From NCBI RefSeq assembly GCF_000231055.2, contig NZ_CM001466.1:4273238-4337237 (forward strand): a stretch of 64,000 nucleotides of DNA, given 5' to 3'. The notes beneath the pieces were generated by a model. The model did no database searches, was not told the origin of the DNA, and saw nothing but the letters and a program-made list of their open reading frames with translations. The DNA comes from Saccharomonospora azurea NA-128. GTDB taxonomy: Bacteria; Actinomycetota; Actinomycetes; Mycobacteriales; Pseudonocardiaceae. Below are positions 7,481-17,339 of this stretch, in pieces (position 1 is the stretch's first letter; each line of letters begins with the position of its first letter). Position numbers and translations under genes: made by a program.

Positions 7481-8905
7481 TCAGCGAGGTGAGCTGGCTG
7501 CCGCCAGGGCGCCCGGTGCGTCGACGCGGCCGTGGCCGTAGAACCCGTTGTAGCCGGTGTAGCCCTCGCAGAAGGCGTCCTGGATGCCGTTCCCGGTGAG
7601 GTCGTAGTCGCCGGGGCAGGGCACCGCGGTGGCCGTCGAGGTCAGGGCCGCGCGGAGTCGTTGCGGCGTGGCCCGGGGATGTTCGGACGCCACCAGGGCC
7701 GCGACGCCCGCCACGTGCGGGGCCGCCATCGAGGTCCCGCACAGGGTGCCGTACCCGCCGGGCACGGTCGACAGCAGGCAGTCGCCGTGGTCGCCGCCCG
7801 GTGCGGTCAAGTCGATGACGCCGAGCCCGTAGGCGCTGTACCCGGCTTTGCGGCCCTTGCGGTCGGACGCCGACACCGACACGGCGTCGCGCAGTCCCGC
7901 GGGCAGCGCCTCGCACGCGGCGGGGCTCGACGCGGGTGCCGAGAGCGTGTGCGACGGGGTCAGTCGCGCGGCCTTGTTGGAGGCCGCCACGACGGTGAGG
8001 GTGCCACGTTCGTGGGCGTGGTGGAGGGCGCGGCGCAGCGCGTCGCGGACGACCTCGCGGCCGGGGCCACGGGCGCACGCCGCCGACCAGGGGGAGACGA
8101 GAAAACTGCCGTTGACCACGGGGAACCTGTGCTCGGCGGCCCACATGAGCCCGCACACGGCGGCCTCGGGACTGACCCGGCCGTGGTCGTCGACGACCCG
8201 GACCGACGCCACGCGGACGCCGGGCGCGATGCCGGTCACACCGCGTCCGTCGTCGGCGGCGGCGAGCAGCCCCGCGACGTGCGTGCCGTGGGGAGAGGTC
8301 GTGGCCTGCCAACTCTCCGGGGCGGTGTCCGGTGTTCCCGACAAGCAGCCCACCGACCGATCGGCAGCGACGGCGTGCCGCAGGTCCGGGTGCGTGGGGT
8401 CGATGCCGGAGTCGAGGACGCCCACCACGACGTCGGCGCTTCCCCGCTGTCGGGCGTGGGCCTGCTCGGCTCGCACCGCGCGGAGGTTCCACTGCCGCCC
8501 GGACAGGTCCGTCGACCTGCCCTCCGCGAGGTCGGTGGACGGCGTCGACGCTGTCGACCCCGAGACCTTCGAGGTCGCGAGCTCGGCCCCGGAGTCGGGC
8601 TGCGCCGAGCGGAAGGTTCGGTGTGAGCCCAGCCGAGTCGAGAAGCGGTGATCGGAGGAGTGCGCCACGCCGACCGAGATTTCGGGGTGGTACGTGCCGA
8701 GCTCGCCACAGGCGTCGTGCACCTCGGCCGCGGCGTCGGCCTCCGACGTTCGCGGCGGGAGCACCACCAGGTACCGCTCGGTGGGGCCTGCGGGGGTGCA
8801 CTCGTCGGTCGCCGCGGAGGACGTCGCGCGCGCGGCCACCGGGGTGCCGCCCAGCACGAGCGCGATGGTGAGCAGGGCCACACTTGCGCTTCTGTGCACT
8901 CCCAC
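7481..8905 (-). CDS. Secreted S8 family subtilisin-like serine protease
   Basis: A 474-aa secreted protease. An N-terminal signal peptide (hydrophobic core L-L-T-I-A-L-V-L-G-G, cleavage after A-R-A likely) is followed by a pro-region and the subtilase domain. All three catalytic blocks are visible: Asp in V-L-D-S-G-I-D, His in H-G-T-H-V-A-G-L and Ser in G-T-S-M-A-A-P-H-V-A-G. The oxyanion Asn is in A-A-S-N-K. There is no C-terminal transmembrane anchor like those of mycosins, so it is probably released or wall-associated. It lies alone, convergent to the DoxX-like gene, and no type VII secretion genes are nearby. Confidence 0.93.
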   Translation of the reverse strand: MGVHRSASVALLTIALVLGGTPVAARATSSAATDECTPAGPTERYLVVLPPRTSEADAAAEVHDACGELGTYHPEISVGVAHSSDHRFSTRLGSHRTFRSAQPDSGAELATSKVSGSTASTPSTDLAEGRSTDLSGRQWNLRAVRAEQAHARQRGSADVVVGVLDSGIDPTHPDLRHAVAADRSVGCLSGTPDTAPESWQATTSPHGTHVAGLLAAADDGRGVTGIAPGVRVASVRVVDDHGRVSPEAAVCGLMWAAEHRFPVVNGSFLVSPWSAACARGPGREVVRDALRRALHHAHERGTLTVVAASNKAARLTPSHTLSAPASSPAACEALPAGLRDAVSVSASDRKGRKAGYSAYGLGVIDLTAPGGDHGDCLLSTVPGGYGTLCGTSMAAPHVAGVAALVASEHPRATPQRLRAALTSTATAVPCPGDYDLTGNGIQDAFCEGYTGYNGFYGHGRVDAPGALAAASSPR

Positions 8906-9381
8906 CTCCGTCGGGTACCCCGCGTGTCGCGTGTTCCCCCTCGTCAGCGCACGGTAACGAGCAGGTCAGGGGCCGACAACCGGAACGCGGAAGTGCGAGT
9001 TGGCGGTTTCGTTGTCGAACGCGAACGATGGCGCGCGGCTCGTATGGGATACTGGACATCGGTTGCCGGGTTGGCGCCGCTGCCGGTGAGGTGGCGGACA
9101 GCTCTGGGCGACCCGGCGATGCGCTGGGAGAACCGCGCGTTGGTCGCCGCCACGCACATCCCGTGTCGGGCGGCTCGACGACGTGGCGACGCTTTGCGGG
9201 GCGTTCGAGGGTCGACCGGTTCGTCGTCGCGGGACCCGTCATCGGGGTTTCGGTTCACCCGGCCCTTCGGTGACATGACAGGCAAGGATTCCCGCCACGG
9301 TGATTCACCTGGGCGGTACACAACAGAGAAACGGCCCCTGCGCGGCCGCGTGATGAACGCGCCCGGGGGCGGAGGAGATGT
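8906..9381. other. Intergenic region between protease and rne
   Basis: This 476-bp divergent spacer has no credible gene: reading frames in it lack family features and typical codon bias. It must hold the promoters for the protease (minus) and the RNase E/G gene (plus), and a strong GGAGGAG ribosome-binding site for rne sits at 9371-9377. A GC-rich stretch just before it (about 9338-9373) could fold. The long spacer would suit a regulated 5' leader for rne, as in other bacteria, but no specific structure was proven. Confidence 0.5.
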
Positions 9382-12339
9382 ATGACGAACGCGGAGACAC
9401 CCGCCGAGAACGCCGGCGGGACTGCCGCCACTTCCCCTGCACAGGCACTGGCCGAGCTGCCCGACAAGACCCGGGTGCACGTGCTGGCCAAGGTGTTGGG
9501 CACGAGCAGTCGTCAGGTGTTGGCCACGCTGGCCGACCTCGGGCACAGTGCCCGCAGCCCTCAGTCCGGAGTGGCGAAGGACATCGCTCTGCAGGTGGCG
9601 GAAGCGCTCGGGGTCACCGTGACCGAGGACGCCCCGGCGGAGCAGGCGCAGGAGAGCACCGAGACCGGCACTGCCGAGACCAGCGAGAACGCCGAGGCCA
9701 CGGAGTCCGACCGGCCGGAGCCCGCGCCCGCTGCGACGGCCGACCAGGAGAACGGCCAGGCTCGGCAGCAGGCGCCCGCGGTGCCGCCTCCCGCGCTCGC
9801 GCCGCCCGCACGTCCGCCCGAGTCCGGCCCGCTGCACACTCCGGTGTTCGCGGCGCCGTCCCCGCTGTTCCTGCCTCCCGACCCGGTGGCGGCCACTCCC
9901 GCCGCCGCGACCTCCGCGCCGGCGCCGAGCAAGCCCACCCCTTCCACGTCGCAGGCCGACAGCGGTGACAGTGGCGACAGCGAGGAGTCGTCCGAGAGCG
10001 CATCCGGCGACTCCGGCGAGCGCGGCGACGACGGTGAGAGTTCCGACGGCGGGAGCCGTCGTCGACGCAGGCGCGGCCGTCGCGGACGGGGCCGGGGCAA
10101 GGGCGGCGACGACCACTCCGGTGACGAGTCGCCGAGCTCGTCCGACGCCGACTCGTCCGGTGAGCGCACGGCCTCCGACGAGCAGTCTTCCGAGCAGCAG
10201 GACGCCGAGGGCTCCCAGAACGGGGACGGCCACGGCACGTCCGACTCCGAGTCCGAGACGGGCAGCAGGCGCCGCCGTCGCCGCCGTCGCCGCAAGAGCG
10301 GGGACGACGACAACAGCGACAACACCACGTCCTCCGACGACCCGCCGAACACGGTCGTGCACGTCCGGGACGCCAAGCCCGCCGAGGAGAAGGAGGGCAA
10401 GGCCGGGGACGGCGTGCGCAGCGTGCGTGGCTCCACACGGCTGGAGGCCAAGCGTCAGCGTCGCCGCGACGGCAGGGAGGCGGGCCGCAGGCGTGCGCCG
10501 ATCCTGTCGGAATCCGAGTTCCTCGCCAGGAGGGAGTCGGTCGACCGCACGATGGTGGTGGCCGAGCGCGGCGACTCCACGCAGATCGGTGTGCTGGAGG
10601 ACGGCGTGCTCGTGGAGCACTTCGTCACCTCCGCGGGCAGCGGTTCGATCGTCGGCAACGTCTACCTCGGGCGAGTGCAGAACGTGCTGCCGTCCATGGA
10701 AGCGGCGTTCATCGACATCGGTCGGGGCCGCAACGCCGTGTTGTACGCGGGCGAGGTCGACTGGGACGCCGCCGGTCTGGAGGGCAAGGCCCGCAAGATC
10801 GAGCAGGCGTTGTCGACCGGTGACCACGTGCTCGTGCAGGTGACCAAGGATCCCGTCGGCCACAAGGGCGCGCGCCTGACCACGCAGATCTCCCTGCCCG
10901 GTCGCTTCCTGGTCTACGTGCCCTCGGGCGGCGCCACCGGCATCTCGCGGAAGCTGCCGGAGAACGAGCGGCGCAGGCTCAAGGACATCCTCAAGCGGAT
11001 CGTCCCCGAGGACGCCGGAGTGATCATCCGCACGGCGTCGGAGGGCGTCAGCGAGGAGGAGCTCGGCCGCGACGTCCGCAGGCTCGAAGCCCAGTGGCAG
11101 GTCATCAAGGAGAAGGCCGACGCCGCGAACGGCAAGAAGGGCAGCGCGCCCGTCCTGCTCTACGAGGAGCCGGACCTGCTCGTGAAGGTCGTGCGCGACC
11201 TGTTCACCGAGGACTTCAGCAAGCTCGAGATCCAGGGCAACACGGCGTGGGAGACCATCCACGCGTACGTCCAGCACGTCGCTCCCGACCTGCTCGACCG
11301 TGTCAAGCGCTACGTGGGTACCGGCGACGTGTTCGCCGACTACCGCATCGACGAGCAGCTGATGAAGGCGCTCGATCGCAAGGTGTGGCTGCCGTCCGGT
11401 GGCTACCTGGTGATCGACCGCACCGAGGCCATGACCGTGATCGACGTCAACACGGGGAAGTTCACCGGTTCGGGTGGCAACCTGGAGGAGACGGTCACCA
11501 GGAACAACCTGGAGTCGGCCGAGGAGATCGTGCGCCAGCTCCGGCTGCGCGACATCGGCGGCATCATCGTGATCGACTTCATCGACATGGTGCTGGAGTC
11601 GAACCGCGAGCTGGTGTTGCGCAGGCTCACCGAGTGCCTCGGCCGCGACCGCACGCGGCACCAGGTCGCGGAGGTCACGTCGCTGGGTCTGGTGCAGATG
11701 ACGCGCAAGCGGGTCGGCACCGGCCTGCTGGAGGCGTTCTCCACGACCTGCGAGCACTGCAAGGGTCGCGGTGTGATCGTGTCGACCGAGCCGCAACGCG
11801 GCAACGGCGGCAATGGCCACCAGGGCCACCAGGGCCACCACGGCCACCACGGCAACCAGGGCGGTCAGGGCCAGCACGGTGGTCAGAGCTCGCGCCGGTC
11901 GCGGAACAAGGCGAAGGCCGAGGAGCGGGAGGCGGCCAAGGCCGCCGAACAGGCGGCACAGGCCGCGAACGCTCCCACCCAGGAGCAGCGCGAGTCGGCC
12001 GTGTCCGCGGTGCAGGCCATGGCCAACGCCTCGAAGGCGGTCTCCACGAAGCCGTCGACCGAGTCGGACGCCGGGCAGGCACCCGACCGTCGTGACTCCC
12101 AGCCGGCGGAGGCGAAGCAACCGAAGGCTCGTCGTGAGCCCGAGGAGAAGCGCAACGGCGTCGCGCCGGCCGCTCCGGCCGCGTCGTCCGAGCAGACGGA
12201 GGTGCGGCGCGAGTCGCACAACGGGGTGGCGAGCGAGGAACCGGACATTCCCGCCCCTGCTCCCCGTGCGGCCCGGCGTCCGCGTCGTGCCGCGAGTCGT
12301 CCCGCAGGGCCGCCCGTGCCCGTGCGGGAGAACGGCTGA
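9382..12339 (+). CDS. rne: Ribonuclease E/G family endoribonuclease
   Basis: A 985-aa RNase E/G, the main RNA-decay and rRNA-processing endonuclease of actinobacteria. Residues 1-370 are disordered, alternating acidic Ser/Asp-rich and Arg-rich tracts. The S1 domain begins near 420 (G-N-V-Y-L-G-R-V). The catalytic Mg2+ region has V-I-D-V-N-T-G (about 684-690) and I-V-I-D-F-I-D-M, and the Zn-link is C-E-H-C-K-G-R-G (near 790). The C-terminal tail is low-complexity with a Gly-His-Gln repeat (about 808-833). Long disordered flanks on both sides of the catalytic core match the actinobacterial arrangement and probably bind RNA and partner proteins. Confidence 0.96.
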   Translation: MTNAETPAENAGGTAATSPAQALAELPDKTRVHVLAKVLGTSSRQVLATLADLGHSARSPQSGVAKDIALQVAEALGVTVTEDAPAEQAQESTETGTAETSENAEATESDRPEPAPAATADQENGQARQQAPAVPPPALAPPARPPESGPLHTPVFAAPSPLFLPPDPVAATPAAATSAPAPSKPTPSTSQADSGDSGDSEESSESASGDSGERGDDGESSDGGSRRRRRRGRRGRGRGKGGDDHSGDESPSSSDADSSGERTASDEQSSEQQDAEGSQNGDGHGTSDSESETGSRRRRRRRRRKSGDDDNSDNTTSSDDPPNTVVHVRDAKPAEEKEGKAGDGVRSVRGSTRLEAKRQRRRDGREAGRRRAPILSESEFLARRESVDRTMVVAERGDSTQIGVLEDGVLVEHFVTSAGSGSIVGNVYLGRVQNVLPSMEAAFIDIGRGRNAVLYAGEVDWDAAGLEGKARKIEQALSTGDHVLVQVTKDPVGHKGARLTTQISLPGRFLVYVPSGGATGISRKLPENERRRLKDILKRIVPEDAGVIIRTASEGVSEEELGRDVRRLEAQWQVIKEKADAANGKKGSAPVLLYEEPDLLVKVVRDLFTEDFSKLEIQGNTAWETIHAYVQHVAPDLLDRVKRYVGTGDVFADYRIDEQLMKALDRKVWLPSGGYLVIDRTEAMTVIDVNTGKFTGSGGNLEETVTRNNLESAEEIVRQLRLRDIGGIIVIDFIDMVLESNRELVLRRLTECLGRDRTRHQVAEVTSLGLVQMTRKRVGTGLLEAFSTTCEHCKGRGVIVSTEPQRGNGGNGHQGHQGHHGHHGNQGGQGQHGGQSSRRSRNKAKAEEREAAKAAEQAAQAANAPTQEQRESAVSAVQAMANASKAVSTKPSTESDAGQAPDRRDSQPAEAKQPKARREPEEKRNGVAPAAPAASSEQTEVRRESHNGVASEEPDIPAPAPRAARRPRRAASRPAGPPVPVRENG

Positions 12340-12482
12340 GGTTTTCTCCGCCGCGGCGCCCGGGTTCCGAGCGGACCCCGGTGCGTCGCGTGGGGGAACC
12401 ACTCAGTACGCTGTAAGGCGGCCCGCGACCAGGCGGGTCGTCGTAGCCCCAACCCAAGTAGTCGAGTAATCAGGAGACTTCC

Positions 12483-12797
12483 GTGTCGGCGTATGCAGTC
12501 GTCAAGACCGGCGGCAAGCAGTACAAGGTCGCCGTCGGCGATGTCGTCGAGGTCGAGAAGCTCGACGGCGAGCCGGGCACCGAGCACACCCTTCCCGCCG
12601 TGATGGTGGTCGACGACGGCAAGGTCACGACGGACGCCGACGCGCTGGCGAAGGTCTCGGTGACGGGCAAGATCGTCGAGCAGACCAAGGGCCCGAAGAT
12701 CCGTATCCACAAGTTCAAGAACAAGACCGGCTACCACAAGCGCCAGGGTCACCGGCAGCAGCTGACCCGCCTTGAGGTCACCGGCATCGACAAGTGA
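12483..12797 (+). CDS. rplU: 50S ribosomal protein L21
   Basis: A 104-aa L21, which binds 23S rRNA in the large subunit. It has the family start [14 protein letters not shown] and the C-terminal basic H-K-R-Q-G-H-R-Q segment. GTG start with AGGAG about 7 nt upstream. It is followed 15 bp later by rpmA, the usual L21-L27 pair, and lies in the conserved rne-rplU-rpmA-obgE order. Confidence 0.98.
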   Translation: MSAYAVVKTGGKQYKVAVGDVVEVEKLDGEPGTEHTLPAVMVVDDGKVTTDADALAKVSVTGKIVEQTKGPKIRIHKFKNKTGYHKRQGHRQQLTRLEVTGIDK

Positions 12798-12812
12798 GGA
12801 ACCTGACCAGCC

Positions 12813-13070
12813 ATGGCAACCAAGAAGGGCGCGTCAAGCTCCAAGAACGGCCGTGACTCCAACCCGAAATACCTCGGTGTGAAGCGGTTCGGCGGTCAGG
12901 TCGTGAAGGCAGGCGAGATTCTCATCCGCCAGCGCGGTACCAAGGTCCACCCCGGCGTCAACGTCGGCCGTGGCGGCGACGACACTCTGTTCGCTCTCGC
13001 CCCCGGTGCGGTGGAGTTCGGCACGAAGCGTGGCCGCAAGACGGTCAATGTCGTGCCGGTCGAGGCCTGA
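12813..13070 (+). CDS. rpmA: 50S ribosomal protein L27
   Basis: An 85-aa L27, whose N-terminus reaches the peptidyl-transferase centre. It starts [15 protein letters not shown], the mature-type N-terminus with no Firmicutes-style cleaved leader, and carries the conserved [11 protein letters not shown]. It shares a transcript with rplU and ends at a strong intrinsic terminator. Confidence 0.98.
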   Translation: MATKKGASSSKNGRDSNPKYLGVKRFGGQVVKAGEILIRQRGTKVHPGVNVGRGGDDTLFALAPGAVEFGTKRGRKTVNVVPVEA

Positions 13071-13096
13071 CCGGCCCGGCCAGCACACGACTCGAA

Positions 13097-13140
13097 ACGA
13101 GGGACGGGCCCGGAACACATCCGGCCCCGTCCCTCGTTTT
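13097..13140 (+). terminator. Intrinsic terminator after rpmA
   Basis: A 12-bp stem (13097-13108 with 13123-13134) continues, past one C-C mismatch, into an inner CCGGA/TCCGG stem and ends in TTTTGCTTG. This is the most classical Rho-independent terminator in the window. It separates the ribosomal pair from obgE. Confidence 0.9.
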
Positions 13141-13179
13141 GCTTGACAGGTGTTCTCTGTCCCCAGGAAGGCGGCCCCA

Positions 13180-14661
13180 ATGGCATCCCGTTTCGTGGAT
13201 CGCGCGGTGATTTACGTCGCCGCGGGCGATGGTGGGAACGGCTGCGCGTCGGTGCACCGGGAGAAGTTCAAGCCGCTCGGCGGACCCGACGGCGGCAACG
13301 GCGGCAACGGCGGTGACGTCGTGCTCGTGGTCGATCCCGGCGTGCACACGTTGCTCGACTTCCACTTCCGCCCGCACGCGCGAGGGGGTAACGGGAAGCA
13401 GGGCCAGGGCGGTCACCGCAGCGGCGCGGCCGGTGAGTCGCTGGAGCTGCGCGTCCCCGACGGCACCGTGGTCCTCGACACGGACGGCGAGGTACTCGCC
13501 GACCTCACGGGAGCGGGCACCCGCTTCGTGGCGGCTCGGGGAGGCCGTGGTGGGCTCGGCAACGCGGCGCTCGCCTCGCGTGCCCGCAGGGCGCCCGGTT
13601 TCGCGTTGCTCGGCGAGCCGGGGGAGGAGCGCGACCTCGTTCTGGAGTTGCGCTCGGTCGCGGACGTCGGTCTCCTCGGTTTCCCGTCGGCGGGCAAGTC
13701 GTCGCTGATCTCCGTGCTGTCGGCGGCCAAGCCGAAGATCGCCGACTATCCCTTCACGACGCTGGTGCCGAACCTCGGCGTGGTGAGCGCGGGCGACGTC
13801 GTGTTCACGATGGCCGACGTGCCGGGACTCATTCCCGGGGCGAGCCAGGGCAAGGGACTGGGCCTCGACTTCCTCCGCCACATCGAACGGTGCGCGGTGC
13901 TGGTGCACGTCGTGGACTGCGCCACGTACGAGCCCGGTCGCGACCCGGTGTCGGACGTCGACGCCCTGGAGGACGAGCTGTCGCGGTACACCCCGGCGCT
14001 CGGCGGGGACCTCGCGTCCCGGCCCAGGGTCGTGGTCCTCAACAAGCTGGACGTGCCGGACGCCGCCGAGCTGGCCGAGCTGGTGAGGCCGGAGTTCGAG
14101 GCCCGCGGACTGCGGGTCTTCGAGATTTCGACCGTCACCCACAAGGGTCTGCGCGAACTCACCTACGCGTTGGGTGAGATCGTCGAGTCCTACCGTGCGA
14201 CGCAGCCGCCACCGACGCCGACCAAGGTCGTCGTGACACCGAAGGCCGTGGACGACGGCGGGTTCACCGTGGAGCCCGACCCCGAGGAAGAGGGCGGGTT
14301 CATCGTGCGGGGCGCCAAGCCCGAGCGATGGATCAGGCAGACGAACTTCGCCAACGACGAAGCGGTGGGCTTCCTGGCCGATCGGTTGAACCGGTTGGGT
14401 GTGGAGGACGAGCTGGCCAAGTCGGGTGCGGAACCCGGCTGTTCCGTGACCATCGCGGGCGTCACGTTCGACTGGGAACCGTCCACTCCGGGCGTCGCGG
14501 GCAAGCTGGCCGGACGTGGGACCGACCCGCGCCTCGAACGTTCCGACCGGATCACGGCAGCCGAGCGCAAGGAGGCCCGCCGCCTGCGCAGGGAAGGGAC
14601 TGCGGACGAGGAGGACGCGGTCGTGGAAGGCGGAGTCGCTGTCGAGGACTCCGATGAGTGA
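13180..14661 (+). CDS. obgE: Obg-family GTPase
   Basis: A 493-aa essential GTPase linked to 50S assembly and stress control. The glycine-rich OBG fold (about 1-155) is full of G-G-N-G-G-N-G-G repeats. The G domain shows G-F-P-S-A-G-K-S-S (P-loop), D-V-P-G-L (G3) and N-K-L-D (G4). An actinobacterial C-terminal OCT domain with an acidic tail follows. ATG 13180 is chosen over an in-frame ATG at 13150 because AGGAAGG lies 8 nt before it. The stop overlaps the proB start by 8 bp. Confidence 0.97.
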   Translation: MASRFVDRAVIYVAAGDGGNGCASVHREKFKPLGGPDGGNGGNGGDVVLVVDPGVHTLLDFHFRPHARGGNGKQGQGGHRSGAAGESLELRVPDGTVVLDTDGEVLADLTGAGTRFVAARGGRGGLGNAALASRARRAPGFALLGEPGEERDLVLELRSVADVGLLGFPSAGKSSLISVLSAAKPKIADYPFTTLVPNLGVVSAGDVVFTMADVPGLIPGASQGKGLGLDFLRHIERCAVLVHVVDCATYEPGRDPVSDVDALEDELSRYTPALGGDLASRPRVVVLNKLDVPDAAELAELVRPEFEARGLRVFEISTVTHKGLRELTYALGEIVESYRATQPPPTPTKVVVTPKAVDDGGFTVEPDPEEEGGFIVRGAKPERWIRQTNFANDEAVGFLADRLNRLGVEDELAKSGAEPGCSVTIAGVTFDWEPSTPGVAGKLAGRGTDPRLERSDRITAAERKEARRLRREGTADEEDAVVEGGVAVEDSDE

Positions 14662-15769
14662 GGTCCGCAGTGCCATCGCCGGTGCCCGACGCCTGGTGGT
14701 GAAGGTGGGTTCGTCCGCCCTCACCACCGCCAGTGGGGGACTGGACGTCGGTCGGCTCGACGCGCTCGTCGATGCCATCGCCGACCGGGTGGCCCGAGAA
14801 ACGCAGATCGTCCTCGTCTCGTCGGGTGCGATCGGCGCGGGGCTGGCCCCGTTGTCGCTCGGCGTGCGCCCGAAGGATTTGGCCACGCAGCAGGCCGCGG
14901 CCAGCGTCGGTCAGTTGGCGCTCGCCCACGCTTACGCGGAGTCGTTCGGCCGGTACTCCCTCACCGTGGGGCAGGTGCTGCTGACGTCCAACGACGTGGT
15001 GCGTCGCGCCCACTACCGCAATGCGCAGCGGACGTTCTCGCGGCTTCTGGCACTGGGAGCGGTGCCGGTGGTGAACGAGAACGACACGGTGGCCACCGAG
15101 GAGATCCGCTTCGGTGACAACGACCGCTTGGCAGCGCTCGTGGCCCATCTCGTCGGTGCCGACGGTCTCGTCCTGCTGTCCGATGTGGACGGCCTGTACG
15201 ACGGCGATCCGCGCTCGGGCGCGAGCCGCAAGATCACCGAGGTGGCGTCGGAGTCCGACCTCGAGGGTCTGGCCGTCGGACGATCCAGCTCAGGGCTGGG
15301 CACGGGCGGCATGATGTCCAAGGTCGCCGCGGCGCGAACGGCGGCCGCGGCGGGGATCCCGGTGTTGATCGCGGCCGCGGAGGAAGCGCCGTCGGCACTG
15401 GGCGATGCCGGTGTGGGGACGGCGTTCACCCACGCGTCGAACCGGATGTCGGCCCGCAGGTTCTGGCTCGGGTACGCCGCGGGCTCGCAGGGCAGGTTGG
15501 TGCTCGACGACGGAGCCGTGGCGGCGGTGGTGCGTCACCGGCGTTCGTTGCTGGCCGCGGGCATCGTCGGGGTCGACGGCGATTTCCAGGCCGGGGACGT
15601 GGTGGAGCTGGTGAACCCGGAGCAATCTGTTGTCGCGCGCGGCGTGGTGGCGTTCGACGTCACCGAACTGCCCGAGTTGATCGGCCGCTCCTCCCATGAG
15701 CTCCCGCCCGAACAACGTCGCGAGGTCGTCCACGCCGACGATCTGGTGCCGCTGCGCCGCCGCCGCTGA
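14654..15769 (+). CDS. proB: Glutamate 5-kinase
   Basis: A 371-aa gamma-glutamyl kinase for the first step of proline synthesis. The amino-acid kinase domain starts [10 protein letters not shown] and includes S-S-G-A-I-G-A-G and N-E-N-D-T-V. A C-terminal PUA domain (about 280-370) is present, as in full-length ProB. The start overlaps the obgE end (ATGAGTGA), so the two are translationally coupled. proA is not in this window. Confidence 0.97.
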   Translation: MSEVRSAIAGARRLVVKVGSSALTTASGGLDVGRLDALVDAIADRVARETQIVLVSSGAIGAGLAPLSLGVRPKDLATQQAAASVGQLALAHAYAESFGRYSLTVGQVLLTSNDVVRRAHYRNAQRTFSRLLALGAVPVVNENDTVATEEIRFGDNDRLAALVAHLVGADGLVLLSDVDGLYDGDPRSGASRKITEVASESDLEGLAVGRSSSGLGTGGMMSKVAAARTAAAAGIPVLIAAAEEAPSALGDAGVGTAFTHASNRMSARRFWLGYAAGSQGRLVLDDGAVAAVVRHRRSLLAAGIVGVDGDFQAGDVVELVNPEQSVVARGVVAFDVTELPELIGRSSHELPPEQRREVVHADDLVPLRRRR

Positions 15770-15787
15770 CCGACCCGCCCCCCCGCC

Positions 15788-15871
15788 CGCGTGTCCGCGA
15801 GCTGCGCACGCGTGTCCGCACCTTATGCACGCGTGTCCGCCGTCTGCGTACGCGTGTTCGCGCTTCGCGTC
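15788..15871. repeat. Array 1 of a 21-bp tandem repeat family
   Basis: Four consecutive 21-bp units start at 15788, 15809, 15830 and 15851. Each begins CGCGTGTCCGC (CGCGTGTTCGC in the last) and ends in a variable 10-bp part, usually closing with GCA or GTA. The array fills the gap between the convergent ends of proB and the MHS permease. The same unit recurs at 34103-34186 and, inverted, at 34339-34437. It has no CRISPR-like spacers and no coding sense. Confidence 0.85.
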
Positions 15872-15905
15872 AGTGCTGTCAGCGTTGTCAGTGTTATCAG
15901 CGCAA
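15870..15905. repeat. Nine-bp TCAGYG tandem repeat
   Basis: Four 9-bp units (TCAGTGCTG, TCAGCGTTG, TCAGTGTTA, TCAGCGCAA) directly follow the 21-bp array. The last unit overlaps the stop codon (TCA on this strand) of the MHS permease. A similar 9-bp periodicity with CAGTG/CACTG cores occurs at the start of the sigma factor gene near 45150. Confidence 0.7.
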
Positions 15906-17195
15906 CTCCGTACCGCTGGTCTCCGGCAACCGCCAGATCACGAGGAAGGCGACCGCCGCACCCGCGGCGACGTAGTAGAAGAACGCCGTCGACAGTCCCG
16001 CCCCGGACAGCGCTGTGATCAGCAGCGGCGCCGTGCCACCGAACACGGCGACGGTGAGGTTGTACCAGGCGCCGATGCCGAGGCCCCGCAACGTGGTGGG
16101 GAACAACTCGCTCATGATCGCGGGCGCGATGGACGTCATCGCCGTGTAGAGCCCGAGACCCACGCAGAACACGACGAGCAGGTTCACCAGGCCCGGCCGT
16201 ACGAGGGACGACAGAGGGACGACCAGGAGCGCGGTGGCCGCCGACCACACCAGTAGTTGCGGCCGGCGACCGATGCGGTCGGACAGCGCGCCCATCGGGT
16301 ACTGCAGCGCCACGAACAACGCCGTGGCCACGGACAGGGCCAGGAACACGTCGACGGGGTCGGCGCCGCGGGAGTTGACCGCGAACGGCGTCAACGCGCT
16401 GAAGAACGTGTAGTAGCACAGCGTGGAGAGCATGCTGAAGCCGACGAGCTGCCCGACGGCCTTCGGGTGGTGTTGCAGGGTGGTCCACAGCGGTCGGCGC
16501 ATGCGTCGGGCCGCGGGAGCGTTGCTGCGGTACTTCTCCGTCTCCTCCAGCGTGCGGCGCAGCCACAGGGCGACGACTCCGAGGACGCCGCCGAGCAGGA
16601 ACGGAAGTCGCCAGCCCCACTCCTCGAGTTGCGCCGTGGACAGTGAGCGGGCGAGAACGAATCCGAGGATCGACGCGAGGAGCACCGCCGTGCCCGTGGA
16701 GATGTAGAAGAACGAGGAGTACCGGCCGCGTCGATCGGGTGGGGCGACCTCGGCGAGGTAGGCGGAGGCGTTGGACACCTCACCGCCGAGGGACAGGCCC
16801 TGCGCGATGCGTGCCAGCAGCAGCATCAGCGGTGCCAGCCAGCCGATCTGGTCGTACGTCGGCGTCACCCCGATCAGCACCGACCCGCCGGCCATGAGCG
16901 TGATGGTGAAGATCATGGCGGGTTTGCGTCCGCGCAGGTCGGCGAAGCGGCCGATCAGGATGCCACCGAGCGGCCGGAAGAAGAACGCGAGCGCGTACGT
17001 GGCGAACGTGTTGATCTGGGCGAGGTCACCGGGGAAGAACGTGCTCGCGAAGTAGATGCTGAACGTCGCGTAGATGGTCCAGTCGAACCACTCCAGCGCG
17101 TTGCCCGCGCTGGCGGCGAACAACGTCCGGACGGGAAGCCGGTGTTGGCGTTCCCGGCTCGCTCCGCCGGTGGCCTCCACGCCCGACTCGACCAT
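15897..17195 (-). CDS. MFS transporter, metabolite:H+ symporter (MHS) family
   Basis: A 432-aa, 12-helix permease of the metabolite:H+ symporter type, the group of alpha-ketoglutarate, proline/betaine and dicarboxylate carriers. Family traits are A-G-N-A-L-E-W-F-D-W at helix 1, F-F-F-R-P-L-G-G-I and R-G-R-K in the first half, and R-I-A-Q-G-L-S-L-G-G-E. ATG 17195 is preferred because GGGAGGA lies about 6 nt upstream. It is a single gene convergent with proB. The transported acid cannot be specified. Confidence 0.9.
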   Translation of the reverse strand: MVESGVEATGGASRERQHRLPVRTLFAASAGNALEWFDWTIYATFSIYFASTFFPGDLAQINTFATYALAFFFRPLGGILIGRFADLRGRKPAMIFTITLMAGGSVLIGVTPTYDQIGWLAPLMLLLARIAQGLSLGGEVSNASAYLAEVAPPDRRGRYSSFFYISTGTAVLLASILGFVLARSLSTAQLEEWGWRLPFLLGGVLGVVALWLRRTLEETEKYRSNAPAARRMRRPLWTTLQHHPKAVGQLVGFSMLSTLCYYTFFSALTPFAVNSRGADPVDVFLALSVATALFVALQYPMGALSDRIGRRPQLLVWSAATALLVVPLSSLVRPGLVNLLVVFCVGLGLYTAMTSIAPAIMSELFPTTLRGLGIGAWYNLTVAVFGGTAPLLITALSGAGLSTAFFYYVAAGAAVAFLVIWRLPETSGTELR

Positions 17196-17339
17196 GTGTC
17201 CTCCCGCCGCTGATCGCGTCCGGTGGTGAACTGTGCCACACGGAACGGGCTCCGGAAAGGGCTTGACCAGCGCGGTGGTTGCATTGCAGGAGCCGCCGGA
17301 ACCGCCGGTGGCGTGGCGCAACGTCTAAGGTGGGTAGTC

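Noticed and set aside
8944-12402. A 1152-aa open frame on the minus strand across rne.
   Set aside because: It is antisense to the clear RNase E/G gene, has no family motifs and arises from high third-position GC. Many other long frames (for example 1225-3063 plus, 36338-38434 plus, 53129-56047 minus) are rejected for the same reason.
15788-15871. CRISPR-like array.
   Set aside because: Units are 21 bp in total with a conserved half and a short variable half, far shorter than CRISPR repeat-spacer units, and no cas genes are in the window.
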